Shown piece after piece: positions 34,939 through 43,379 of a DNA stretch of 64,000 nucleotides (positions are counted from its first letter, which is position 1; each line of letters opens with the position of its first letter). Under the pieces are notes generated by a model. The model had not been told where the DNA came from and did not search any database. It saw only the letters and a list, made by a program, of their open reading frames with translations. The DNA lies in contig NZ_CBDIPG010000001.1 of assembly GCF_965283645.1 (NCBI RefSeq), positions 1,550,001 through 1,614,000 of the forward strand. Direction: 5' to 3'. The stretch is from Kordia sp965283645 (lineage in GTDB: Bacteria > Bacteroidota > Bacteroidia > Flavobacteriales > Flavobacteriaceae). Both the position numbers and the translations under genes were made by a program.

Positions 34939-36207
34939 TTACTGTATTATAGTCCCACGAGGAATCACAGCATCTTTTTTAATAACGACAATGCCATCTT
35001 TTACAAAATAGGTATCGGTTTCTACATCTTTTAATTGCTTGCCACCATTGATTTTTACATCATCACCAATGCGGCAGTTTCTGTCAATAATTGCGTTTTT
35101 GATGTAACAACGCTCGCCAATTCCCATCAAAATGTCAATTTTCTTTTCGTTGATTTCGTCTAACGATTCATAGGAATCATTTCCCATCATATACGTATTC
35201 AAAACAACTGTATCTTTTCCGATTCGCGAACGAATTCCAATGACAGAACGTTCTATTTTAGATGCATGAATGATACAACCATCAGAAATGACCGTATTGT
35301 TAAGCGTTGTGCCCGAGATTTTAGAAGTCGCTAAAATACGTGCGTTGGTATAAATACGTCGCTTTTGATCGTAGAGATTAAATTTTGGAATATCATCTGT
35401 TAATCCAAGATTGGCTTCAAAGAACGAATCAATGTTTCCTATATCTGTCCAATAGCCTTCATATTGAAAACTTACCGTTTTGTGTTTGTCTATACTTTGC
35501 GGAATGATTTCCTTTCCAAAATCGACCGTATCCGGATTGTCCATCAATTTGATTAGCAAGTCTCTATTAAAAATATAGATTCCCATGGAAGCCAAGTATT
35601 TTCGACCTTCTTTCTTCATTTCTTTACTTACATCCGACGTCCATTCTGGCAATAAATCTGCCGAAGGTTTTTCTATAAATGAGGTAATTACATTTTCTTC
35701 ATTCGTTTTTAAGATTCCAAACGAAGTCGCATCTTTAGCATTTACAGGATAGGTTGCAATGGAAATTTCTGCTCCCGATTTTTCATGACGTTTAATCATG
35801 TCATTAAAATCCATTTGATACAATTGATCGCCCGAAAGAATCAAGGCATATTCAAAATCATTCTTCAAAAAGTGATGCATGCTTTGTCGTACCGCATCAG
35901 CTGTTCCCTGAAACCATTTGTCGCTCGAAATGGTTTGTTCTGCCGCAAGGACATCCACAAAAGCCGAGCTAAAGAAACTAAAGTGATAGGTATTTGAGAT
36001 ATGTTTGTTTAACGAAGCCGAATTGAACTGCGTCAAAACATACATACGCTTGATATCTGAGTTGATACAGTTTGAAATTGGAATATCTACCAATCTATAT
36101 TTTCCAGCAATTGGCACAGCTGGTTTCGATCGTGCTTCTGTTAACGGATAGAGTCGTGAACCTTGTCCGCCTCCAAGAATAATGCTAAGTACTTTGTCGT
36201 TAATCAT
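34939..36207 (-). CDS. glgC: Glucose-1-phosphate adenylyltransferase
   Basis: This 422-residue protein is the normal length. The nucleotidyltransferase motif 'LGGGQGSRLYPLTEARSKPAVPIAGKYRLVDIPISNCINS' is at ~11-50, 'ALILSGDQLYQMDF' carries the catalytic Asp, 'IASMGIYIF'-type and 'GYWTDIGNIDSFFEANL' motifs follow, and the C-terminus is a left-handed beta-helix. It makes ADP-glucose from glucose-1-phosphate and ATP, the committed step of bacterial glycogen synthesis. It lies 6 bp after the glycosyltransferase gene, in the same operon. Confidence 0.96.
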   Translation of the reverse strand: MINDKVLSIILGGGQGSRLYPLTEARSKPAVPIAGKYRLVDIPISNCINSDIKRMYVLTQFNSASLNKHISNTYHFSFFSSAFVDVLAAEQTISSDKWFQGTADAVRQSMHHFLKNDFEYALILSGDQLYQMDFNDMIKRHEKSGAEISIATYPVNAKDATSFGILKTNEENVITSFIEKPSADLLPEWTSDVSKEMKKEGRKYLASMGIYIFNRDLLIKLMDNPDTVDFGKEIIPQSIDKHKTVSFQYEGYWTDIGNIDSFFEANLGLTDDIPKFNLYDQKRRIYTNARILATSKISGTTLNNTVISDGCIIHASKIERSVIGIRSRIGKDTVVLNTYMMGNDSYESLDEINEKKIDILMGIGERCYIKNAIIDRNCRIGDDVKINGGKQLKDVETDTYFVKDGIVVIKKDAVIPRGTIIQ

Positions 36208-36213
36208 GGTCTT

Positions 36214-37416
36214 TTATATAATAGATTTATATAGGTTTTCTGTTTGTTTTGCAATAGCTTTCCAGTCAAAAAAGTTTTCTACGCGTTTTCTACTGGCGAT
36301 TTCCATACTATTTCTCAGTGCGTCGTCATTGATAACTTTGTTAATTCCGTCTGCTAAATCTTTTGAAAATTTTGCAGGATCAGTCGGTTCAAAAGGTGCC
36401 GTGTTTTGTTGTTGCACCGACACTAGAATTCCTGTTTCGTTATCAACAACCACTTCTTTAATTCCGCCAACCGCACTGGCTACAACCGCTGTTTTACATG
36501 CCATTGCTTCTATATTGATAATGCCAAATGGTTCGTAAATTGATGGACAACAAAAAACTGCCGCATGTGAATATAATTGAATAATTTCTTCTTTAGGCAA
36601 CATTTCTTCAATCCAAAATACATTGTCACGCGTTTGCTTTACGCTTTCCACACTTTCCTGCATTTCTTTGGCAATTTCCTCTGTATCAGGTGCGCCAGCA
36701 CAGAGTACAATTTGTGTGTCTTTGTCTATGTGTTTGATGGCGTTGACCAAATGAATAATTCCTTTTTGGCGCGTAATTCGTCCCACAAATAATACATACG
36801 GTTTTGAAGTATTAATATTAAATTTTTCAAGCGTTGTTTTTTCTGGTGTAAATTGATACTGCTGTAGATTGATTCCGTTGTAAATGACTTTTATCTTATC
36901 TTCCTGCACATTGAAATGTTCTAACACATCAACTTTCGTTTCTTCCGAAACAGCAATAATAGCATCTGCCATTTCAATTGCCGTTTTTTCAATCCAAGAA
37001 GAAGCATCATATCCGCGGCCTAATTGTTCACGTTTCCAAGGACGTAATGGTTCTAACGAATGCGTCGTGATTACGAAAGGTTTTCCATAACATAATTTAG
37101 CCATGATTCCTGCAAATTGCGCATACCAAGTGTGACAATGCACCACATCCGCATCAATTTCGTTAGCATTCATGTGTAAATTTGTTTGTAATGTATTGAA
37201 TACAGGTTTTAGTTTTTTATCCGTTGTTTCAAAACTTGCATGATCTCCAGAAAATCCTGTAATACGTAAGTTTTCTGAATCTATTTTTTGATCGCCAAAA
37301 CTTCGCACTTCAACTTCCATAAGTTGCTTCAATTCGTCTGCCAAATATTCAACGTGAACTCCAGCGCCACCATATACATATGGAGGAAATTCTTTTGTAA
37401 AAAAAAGTACTTTCAT
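36214..37416 (-). CDS. GT4 glycogen synthase / maltose-1-phosphate synthase (GlgA-Coryne/GlgM-like)
   Basis: This 400-residue protein is much shorter than the ~480-residue GT5 GlgA and begins 'MKVLFFTKEFPPYVYGGAGVHVEYLADEL'. That closely follows the start of actinobacterial GlgM (Rv1212c type, ~390 residues). GT4 donor-site motifs are 'VLFVGRITRQKGI' and 'SIYEPFGIINIEAMACKTAVVAS'. GlgM-type enzymes use ADP-glucose and glucose-1-phosphate to make maltose-1-phosphate, or extend glucan. Its pairing with glgC here and with glgE and maltokinase at 15-19 kb favours the maltose-1-phosphate role, though true glycogen synthase activity cannot be excluded. Confidence 0.85.
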   Translation of the reverse strand: MKVLFFTKEFPPYVYGGAGVHVEYLADELKQLMEVEVRSFGDQKIDSENLRITGFSGDHASFETTDKKLKPVFNTLQTNLHMNANEIDADVVHCHTWYAQFAGIMAKLCYGKPFVITTHSLEPLRPWKREQLGRGYDASSWIEKTAIEMADAIIAVSEETKVDVLEHFNVQEDKIKVIYNGINLQQYQFTPEKTTLEKFNINTSKPYVLFVGRITRQKGIIHLVNAIKHIDKDTQIVLCAGAPDTEEIAKEMQESVESVKQTRDNVFWIEEMLPKEEIIQLYSHAAVFCCPSIYEPFGIINIEAMACKTAVVASAVGGIKEVVVDNETGILVSVQQQNTAPFEPTDPAKFSKDLADGINKVINDDALRNSMEIASRKRVENFFDWKAIAKQTENLYKSII

Positions 37417-37509
37417 GAATGTATTTCTAACCTTTTTATTAATTCATAATTTGTAATCGTTTTAAAATTAATCAATTAATATCACATAACAACTATAATT
37501 TTGCAGGTC

Positions 37510-37562
37510 TTGCATATGGATGCAATCTAAAACGTTTTCGTAATGATTGTATTTCTATTACG
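37510..37562. promoter_or_regulatory. Two inverted repeats between the glg block and msrB
   Basis: TTGCAT-ATGG-ATGCAA (37510-37525) and CGTAAT-N12-ATTACG (37539-37562) lie in the 216 bp divergent gap, about 95-145 bp upstream of the GlgM-like gene and 70-120 bp upstream of msrB. They are candidate operators; the regulator is unknown. Confidence 0.4.
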
Positions 37563-37632
37563 ACAGACTATTAGTATAAAAAACCGTATTTTTAAGGAAT
37601 TATTTTGACTTGAAAAGAATTAAAGAAAACCT

Positions 37633-38121
37633 ATGAAAAAGATATTTATAATTGCTGTTGTTGGATTGTTATTTAGTTGTAATTCAGTAGCACAAAAGAA
37701 AGAAAATGACTCTAAGAAACAAGAAACGTTCAAGGTTACAAAAACGAACGCGGAATGGAAAAAATTATTGAGTCCAGAAGCATTTTATGTACTTCGAAAA
37801 GCTGGAACGGAACGCGCTTTTACAAGTCCATATAATAAAAACTACAAAGAAGGAACGTATCACTGCGCAGGTTGCAATACGCCATTATTTAAAAGCAAGC
37901 ATAAGTTCGATTCTGGAACAGGTTGGCCAAGTTTTGATCGTGAAATTGAAGGAAATGTATCTTTTTCAACCGATTATGATCTTGGATACGCACGTACCGA
38001 AGAACATTGCGCAACGTGTGGCGGACATTTAGGTCATGTTTTTACTGACGGACCAAGAAAAACGACAGGGAAAAGACATTGTATTAATGGTGTTGCGTTG
38101 AAGTTTGTTCCTGAGGAATAG
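37633..38121 (+). CDS. msrB: Peptide-methionine (R)-S-oxide reductase, lipoprotein form
   Basis: This 162-residue protein has a lipobox signal ('IIAVVGLLFSCNSVAQ', Cys16), so it is exported and lipid-anchored. The MsrB domain has zinc Cys pairs CAGC and CATC, 'FDSGTGWPSF', 'GGHLGHVFTDGP' and the catalytic Cys in 'GKRHCINGVALKF'. It reduces methionine-R-sulfoxide in envelope proteins. It is a single gene. Confidence 0.95.
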   Translation: MKKIFIIAVVGLLFSCNSVAQKKENDSKKQETFKVTKTNAEWKKLLSPEAFYVLRKAGTERAFTSPYNKNYKEGTYHCAGCNTPLFKSKHKFDSGTGWPSFDREIEGNVSFSTDYDLGYARTEEHCATCGGHLGHVFTDGPRKTTGKRHCINGVALKFVPEE

Positions 38122-38178
38122 CTTGTTGGATTATTAGACTTTTGGTATCGCTTCGCTCATGGATAATTAGCTTTTGTC

Positions 38179-38198
38179 ATTCCTGCGTAGGCAGGAAT
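38179..38198. repeat. REP-like hairpin, copy 2
   Basis: ATTCCTGC-GTAG-GCAGGAAT, preceded by 'GTC' and followed by 'CC'; the same unit as at 13579 and 47971. It lies ~60 bp after msrB and could act as its transcript end. Confidence 0.75.
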
Positions 38199-38225
38199 CC
38201 ATTTTAGAATAGCTTACTTCCAAAC

Positions 38226-38324
38226 GTCATTGCGAGGAAGTATGACGAAGCAATCTGTTACTTATAATTCCAAAGAGTTCTACATTAAACAGACTGCCGC
38301 GGCGCTTTCGCTTCTCGCAGTGAC
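38226..38324. repeat. ~99 bp palindromic MITE-like element
   Basis: The ends are GTCATTGCGAG and CTCGCAGTGAC (ten of eleven bases complementary). The inside carries 'GACGAAGCAATCTG' and 'CAGACTGCCGCGGCGC', so the CAGACTG/CAATCTG arms also pair. It is non-coding, with a degenerate relative at 9855-9935. No transposase is linked, and mobility is unknown. Confidence 0.7.
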
Positions 38325-38359
38325 GAATAACGAAACATCTTTTAATCAAGAAAACATTC

Positions 38360-38935
38360 ATGGAGAATTTATTAGAAGAAATTTTAGGTTGTACGATTTG
38401 CAAAGATTTTTTGCCACTTGGTATCAACCCAGTTTTGGCTGCACATGAGCAATCTAAAATTATTTTGATCGGGCAAGCGCCAGGTTTAAAAGTGCATCAG
38501 AACGGAATTCCTTGGAATGATATGAGCGGAAAACGCTTGCGACAATGGCTACATGTTTCCGATGCCGTTTTTTATGACACTAAAAATATTGCGTTGATTC
38601 CGATGGGATTTTGCTATCCTGGAAAGGGAAAATCTGGTGATTTACCGCCACGAAAAGAGTGCGCAATAACTTGGCATAAACAGTTATTAACGAAGATGCA
38701 AAAAGCCAAATTGGTGTTGCTTGTTGGACAATACGCGCAAAAATATTATCTACAAGAAAGTGCTAAAAGAACGTTAACTGAAACTGTTTCAAATTACGAA
38801 AGTTATCTTCCAAAATACTTTCCGTTGCCGCATCCATCACCCAGAAATCGTTTTTGGCTGAGTAAAAATCCTTGGTTTGAAAAAGAAGTGATTCCAAGAT
38901 TGCAAACTGCAGTAGCTAGCGTGTTAAATGATTAA
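38360..38935 (+). CDS. Uracil-DNA glycosylase family protein
   Basis: This 191-residue protein has motif A 'IILIGQAPGLKVHQNGIPWND' (~34-54), 'MGFCYPGKGKSGDLPPRKEC', and the motif B-like 'FPLPHPSPRNRFWLSKNPWF' near the end. These fit the UDG superfamily (uracil-DNA glycosylase family of Bacteroidota). It may excise uracil or related bases from DNA. Family 4 Fe-S cysteines are not complete: only a CTIC pair is seen near the start. Confidence 0.85.
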   Translation: MENLLEEILGCTICKDFLPLGINPVLAAHEQSKIILIGQAPGLKVHQNGIPWNDMSGKRLRQWLHVSDAVFYDTKNIALIPMGFCYPGKGKSGDLPPRKECAITWHKQLLTKMQKAKLVLLVGQYAQKYYLQESAKRTLTETVSNYESYLPKYFPLPHPSPRNRFWLSKNPWFEKEVIPRLQTAVASVLND

Positions 38936-39023
38936 GGTTGTTTGCATGAAATTATTTAAAATTTAGCATTCAACAGTTACATTTATTTAGATAAATTATA
39001 GCTTTTTTAATATCTTTACTCCT

Positions 39024-39500
39024 ATGGAGAAACGGTATTTTGTTTTAAAAAAAGGCTATTTAAATATTGATGAAAATTACTTTTATTTCAGCGATCATGG
39101 AAATTGGGAAACGTGTGAAATATTAGAAGAAACCGAAAACCCGAAATTGACGCTTACATATATTTTAACACATCTTTTGAAAACGTTCATTTTAGTGATT
39201 GTTCTTATGGTTGTGATGTATTTTAGTACTGGAGAGCATAGATTTAATTATGATTATTTTTTTCTATTCTTTTTATTGATTATTCATTTTTTATATCGAC
39301 GTTCTAAAATTTCAAAGTTTAAGATTCCTATTCAAAAAATTGAACGTTTGCATATTGAGTCTGATCGTTTGATTGTAACGTTCAAAAATTCTAAAAATCA
39401 ACAAATTGATCATACTGTGAAGCTTGATGATACAGCTGAAATTAAAGATATTCAAGCGTATTTGCAAGAACATTTTAACCATACATACACAATTGCATGA
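39024..39500 (+). CDS. Membrane protein of unknown function
   Basis: This 158-residue protein has two adjacent helices (~52-70, 78-95) between a short beta-rich N-terminal part and a PH-like C-terminal domain ('KIPIQKIERLHIESDRLIVTFKNSKNQQIDHTVKL'). No family is assigned. The stop overlaps the start of the DinB-like gene by 4 bp (ATGA), so the two are translated together. Confidence 0.7.
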   Translation: MEKRYFVLKKGYLNIDENYFYFSDHGNWETCEILEETENPKLTLTYILTHLLKTFILVIVLMVVMYFSTGEHRFNYDYFFLFFLLIIHFLYRRSKISKFKIPIQKIERLHIESDRLIVTFKNSKNQQIDHTVKLDDTAEIKDIQAYLQEHFNHTYTIA

Positions 39501-40060
39501 ATTCCGTAGCCGAAAATTATTTAGAAAGTACACGCAAGCAATTTGCCTATTATAAAAGTCTTGGCGATAAAACTTTTGCGCAGTTGAATGAAGAAGATAT
39601 TCATTGGCAACAGAATGAAGATAGCAACAGCATTTCTATTATTGTAAAACATATTGTTGGAAATATGCTGAGTCGTTGGACAAATTTCTTGACGGAAGAT
39701 GGTGAAAAACAGTGGCGACATCGTGATACAGAGTTTGAAGCTACGTACAAAACAAAAGCCGAAATGATTGCCGCTTGGGAAAAAGGTTGGAACTGTTTAT
39801 TTACTGCGATCAATCCGTTACAACCGGAAGATGTTTCTCGAATTATTTATATCCGAAATCAAGGTCATACAGTCATGGAAGCCATTACACGTCAGTTGTG
39901 TCATTATCCGTATCATATTGGGCAATTGGTGTATGTTGCCAAGTTGATTCGTTCCGATGAATGGAATTCGTTATCGATCCCGAAAGGAAAATCTTCTAGT
40001 TATAATACTGATAAGTTTAGTAAAGAAAAAAGCAAGAAGCATTTTACAGATGATTTATGA
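39497..40060 (+). CDS. DinB-like / DUF1572 protein
   Basis: This 187-residue four-helix-bundle protein has putative metal-binding histidines in 'IIVKHIVGNMLSRW' and 'QLCHYPYHIGQLVYVAKL', the DinB/DUF1572 pattern. Members are thought to be metal-dependent thiol-linked enzymes, but the role of DUF1572 is not known. Confidence 0.88.
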   Translation: MNSVAENYLESTRKQFAYYKSLGDKTFAQLNEEDIHWQQNEDSNSISIIVKHIVGNMLSRWTNFLTEDGEKQWRHRDTEFEATYKTKAEMIAAWEKGWNCLFTAINPLQPEDVSRIIYIRNQGHTVMEAITRQLCHYPYHIGQLVYVAKLIRSDEWNSLSIPKGKSSSYNTDKFSKEKSKKHFTDDL

Positions 40061-40154
40061 CCTATATAGCAAGAATCGAGCTGTAATTGATTAAAAAAAC
40101 AAACTCGATTCTATTCAATTAAAATTTATTGTAACTTTATTACTATACTATAAA

Positions 40155-40403
40155 CTAGCAATTGGCATTGGTATAACAAACCTCATTTACTGTATTATTT
40201 GTTACTGTTTGTACTGGTTCACATGTATATGTATGGTAACATGTTACATTTGTCAAACATATTATATCTGAACATTTGAAGTACCTAGTATTGCAATCAT
40301 TTAAAGTATTGTCAATATCGCCGCCTTTAATATTATCTATTTCAAATTTAGCTATTGTTGTTCTACTTAAACTTAGTTGGGTTTTTAACTGCTTTTTTTT
40401 CAT
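40155..40403 (-). CDS. Double-glycine leader, Cys-rich peptide precursor (RiPP-type)
   Basis: This 82-residue peptide has an N-terminal leader 'MKKKQLKTQLSLSRTTIAKF' ending with 'NIKGG' (27-28). The core of ~54 residues is rich in Thr/Asn and contains seven Cys; it ends 'YTNANC'. The leader style is that of Bacteroidota class I lanthipeptide / GG natural-product precursors. It is divergent from the TPR-AraC regulator and carries, 125 bp upstream, the same 28-bp element found before the precursor at 42407. Confidence 0.75.
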   Translation of the reverse strand: MKKKQLKTQLSLSRTTIAKFEIDNIKGGDIDNTLNDCNTRYFKCSDIICLTNVTCYHTYTCEPVQTVTNNTVNEVCYTNANC

Positions 40404-40527
40404 CTTTTTATATTTTAGTTTATGTTCATACTACTTGTAAAATTTTCACAAGTTTTTAGTGTTTGCGCAAATACACTTTTGTATTTCTGTAAACGAAGTA
40501 CTTGTATTTTTAGATGCAATTCAAGAG

Positions 40528-40555
40528 AAGTAATATCCATTTCCGTGAATTGAAC
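40528..40555 (-). promoter_or_regulatory. 28-bp element upstream of the precursor at 40155, copy 1
   Basis: On the plus strand it contains TTCCGTGAATTGAAC. Over 28 bases it matches the reverse complement of 42306-42333 with two mismatches. Read toward the peptide gene, both copies have the same orientation (GTTCAATTCACGGAA first). It also lies ~75-100 bp before the regulator start, so it may serve autoregulation. Confidence 0.7.
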
Positions 40556-40627
40556 TAAAAGTTAGTGCTATGGAAATGTATTTTTTTATACGATTATGAA
40601 TATATTAGTATCACCAAAAAACTAGGT

Positions 40628-42304
40628 ATGTTTTCGTGTAGATGCTTTCTAATTATGCTTTGTTGTAGCTGTTTTAGTTATGGGCAACAAGCAATCGATT
40701 CGCTCGCTTTGCTGTCGCTTCAAACAATAGAAACGCGCATATTGGCAACTAAAAAGAAGGATTCAAATTATCAAACTTATGCCAACGCTTTTTTAATTCG
40801 CGCAAAAGTGAAAAATGATAGTTTACAAATAGGAAAAGCATATTACTTTCTACGAAAAACCACCAACGATTTTACTACAAAAATTCAATATTTGGACAGT
40901 GCTATTTTGTATACAGAACACTTGAAACATGAAGAATTTCCCGTCCGTTTTTATTTAGCCAAAGGAACATTATTCTATTATCAACATAAGTATGTAGAAG
41001 CTTTAGAAAATTATTTACTTGCTGAAAAAACGATTAAAGACACTAAAAATGTATTCTATTATGACGCCAAATATAATATTGGTTTTATGCAACGAACTAT
41101 TGGCGATTATGAAAGTGCTGCTCAAACGTTTTTAGAATGTTTACAGTTTGAAACGCCTGAAAATGCGCGACATGATATTTTGTTTCAATTGTCAAGTATT
41201 TATTACGAAAGTGGTCAGCATGCGAAAGCGACAACTATAAATAAAGATGGAATTTCGTTGACATTGAAGCAACAACAATTGCCTTTGTATTATCATTTTG
41301 TAGTGAATGAAGGTATTAATTTATCCGTTGGTGGAAATCATATTGCCGCTATTGATAGTATTGAAAAAGCATTGCCAAAGTTGGATGAACTAGATCAATT
41401 GATCGGAGAATTTTATTTAGGGAAAAGTTACAATGCAATTGGCAATACCACAAAAGCATTGAACTATTTTAGGAAGATTGATACTGCATTTTCAAACAAT
41501 GCTGATATATTATTGCCATTGCGGGAATCGTATGAATTTTTAATTACGTATGCCAAACAAAAAGGTGACAAAGAATTGCAATTACAGTATACAAATAGAT
41601 TGTTGAAACTGGATAGTATTCATCACATACAGTATAAAGAATTGTCGCAAACGATTGTAAAAAAGTATGATATTCCACGATTGTTGGAAGAGAAAGAAAC
41701 TTTAATTGCTACACTTACAAAAGATTCCGAGAATACACATCAGAAACTTCAATTGAGTCTTAGTATTGGTGTTTTTGTCACTGTTTTAGGACTTGTGATT
41801 TTGTTTTATTATTATCGAATGCGAACACAGTATCGAAAACGTTTTGATATGCTTGTTGAACAACAAAAAATAGTTGAAATTACACCAATACCAACTATTT
41901 CAGAATCTAAAAATACAGTTGAAAATTCAATGGGTTTAGATGAAGCTTCTGTTGCATCTATTTTGGAACGATTGCATATTTTTGAAACTGAAAAACATTA
42001 TTTAACCAATCAAATTTCATTACATGATGTCGCCAAAATTGTAAAGACAAATTCGAAATATCTTTCTAAAATTATCAATTCATATAAGAATAAAACATTT
42101 ACCAATTACATTAACGAGTTGCGAGTTTCGTATACTATTGATCGTATTCAGAATGACGAAATGTATAAGAAGTTTACCATTCAAGCTATTGCACAAGAAG
42201 CCGGATTTACAAATTCAGGTGCTTATGCAAGAGCATTTTATAAAAAAACAGGTTTAAAACCTTCCTATTTTATTAAAAATATACGCGCTACAGCGGAAAA
42301 ATAA
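40628..42304 (+). CDS. TPR-containing membrane AraC-type transcriptional regulator
   Basis: The protein has 558 residues from the ATG at 40628, chosen because a signal sequence follows at once ('MFSCRCFLIMLCCSCFSYGQQ'); an upstream GTG at 40565 would bury it. A periplasmic TPR-like region (~60-330, 'KYNIGFMQRTIGDYESAAQTFLECLQF') precedes a transmembrane helix (~375-397, 'LSIGVFVTVLGLVILFYYY'). A cytoplasmic AraC HTH follows ('ISLHDVAKIVKTNSKYLSKIINSYKNKTF', 'FTIQAIAQEAGFTNSGAYARAFYKKTGLKPSYF'). It senses an envelope signal and binds DNA directly. Its flanking precursors with identical upstream elements are the obvious targets. Confidence 0.9.
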   Translation: MFSCRCFLIMLCCSCFSYGQQAIDSLALLSLQTIETRILATKKKDSNYQTYANAFLIRAKVKNDSLQIGKAYYFLRKTTNDFTTKIQYLDSAILYTEHLKHEEFPVRFYLAKGTLFYYQHKYVEALENYLLAEKTIKDTKNVFYYDAKYNIGFMQRTIGDYESAAQTFLECLQFETPENARHDILFQLSSIYYESGQHAKATTINKDGISLTLKQQQLPLYYHFVVNEGINLSVGGNHIAAIDSIEKALPKLDELDQLIGEFYLGKSYNAIGNTTKALNYFRKIDTAFSNNADILLPLRESYEFLITYAKQKGDKELQLQYTNRLLKLDSIHHIQYKELSQTIVKKYDIPRLLEEKETLIATLTKDSENTHQKLQLSLSIGVFVTVLGLVILFYYYRMRTQYRKRFDMLVEQQKIVEITPIPTISESKNTVENSMGLDEASVASILERLHIFETEKHYLTNQISLHDVAKIVKTNSKYLSKIINSYKNKTFTNYINELRVSYTIDRIQNDEMYKKFTIQAIAQEAGFTNSGAYARAFYKKTGLKPSYFIKNIRATAEK

Positions 42305-42305
42305 T

Positions 42306-42333
42306 GTTCAATTCACGGAATTGGACATTACTT
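42306..42333 (+). promoter_or_regulatory. 28-bp element upstream of the precursor at 42407, copy 2
   Basis: It starts immediately after the regulator stop codon with GTTCAATTCACGGAA and lies ~73-100 bp before the peptide start. It is the partner of 40528-40555 (26 of 28 bases). Confidence 0.7.
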
Positions 42334-42406
42334 ATATATTTATTTTCAGTAAATCGGAGAACAAGCTGTAGTTTTAACTATTGAATTTTTTAATTATTTA
42401 GTTTTT

Positions 42407-42682
42407 ATGAAAAAACAACAACAGAAGTTACGTTTTACCAAATCTAAAATCGCGCATTTTAAAACATTACATCTTTTTGGTGGCACAGATGCATCTACAA
42501 ATCCGTATAGTAATGTTACTATTTCGGTAATCGATTGCCATGATACAATTGTTATAAGTTGCCATGAACTAGGTTGTTCCACACATGGAAGACCGCGTAC
42601 AAATGAAGATTCACCTTGTGGAAAATCCCTTGAAGGTCTGCATACACATACTGATTGTTTATCTGTAAGTGCAAATTGTTAA
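42407..42682 (+). CDS. Double-glycine leader, Cys/His-rich peptide precursor (RiPP-type)
   Basis: This 91-residue peptide has the leader 'MKKQQQKLRFTKSKIAHF' followed by 'HLFGG' (25-26). The core contains six Cys, many Thr/Ser and His, and ends 'LSVSANC', echoing the 'TNANC' end of the divergent precursor at 40155. It is placed ~100 bp after the AraC-type regulator. Confidence 0.75.
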   Translation: MKKQQQKLRFTKSKIAHFKTLHLFGGTDASTNPYSNVTISVIDCHDTIVISCHELGCSTHGRPRTNEDSPCGKSLEGLHTHTDCLSVSANC

Positions 42683-42717
42683 GTCAATTAAAAAGAATCC
42701 AGCTTTTAGCCTTTAAA

Positions 42718-43317
42718 TTACCGTTTAAGTGTTTGAATTTGTGATCGTGTTTCTAATTTTTTGACAAGTGAAAAAATGGTGAGTCCAAGTATGACAATAT
42801 AACCAATGAGCAGTTTTACAATTCCGAGTGTTCCCAAACCTATTGCTATTCCTGTAATTCCTCTTGCTGCTCCGTATTCGTATCCTTGTTCCATTTGAAT
42901 TGCAAAATAGGATGCCCAAAGAAAAATAGCGGTTAAAACTACGATTCCAATAATTTTTGGTCGTACGTATGTAAATGCATCTGGAATTTTGGATGTGTAC
43001 CGAAACGAACTGAATTCGCTTTTTAAGTATTCGAAAATTTCATCTTTTACTGTTTCATCTTCAACAAATACTTCTTCTTCGGAATCTTTTCCTAAGAAAA
43101 ATTTGATGTAATGAATTCCTCGCTGATTGACTACTTTTTGAACGTAATGAAAAGGAATACGATATAAACTTTTTAAAATTTCGTTTTTAGCTTCTTCAGT
43201 CTCAACCGTGAGTCGATTCATAATTCTGTCATCTGGACTTCCTTTGTAAATGTAATTGTCATGAATGATGATAAGTTTATCTGACTTTTTCCCTGTGGGT
43301 TTCCAAATTTTATCCAA
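42718..43317 (-). CDS. Membrane protein of unknown function
   Basis: This 199-residue protein has a cytoplasmic N-terminal domain (~1-115, beta-rich, PH-like) and two or three helices near the C-terminus ('IIGIVVLTAIFLWASYFAIQM', 'GIVKLLIGYIVILGLTIFSLV'). No family is recognised. It is transcribed with the same orientation as the following transglutaminase-like/POT pair but separated by ~60 bp. Confidence 0.65.
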   Translation of the reverse strand: MDKIWKPTGKKSDKLIIIHDNYIYKGSPDDRIMNRLTVETEEAKNEILKSLYRIPFHYVQKVVNQRGIHYIKFFLGKDSEEEVFVEDETVKDEIFEYLKSEFSSFRYTSKIPDAFTYVRPKIIGIVVLTAIFLWASYFAIQMEQGYEYGAARGITGIAIGLGTLGIVKLLIGYIVILGLTIFSLVKKLETRSQIQTLKR

Positions 43318-43379
43318 TGTCTTTTCAATTTTATTTTGTAGTGATCAAAGATATTCATTTGAAACTACTTTCATCATTT

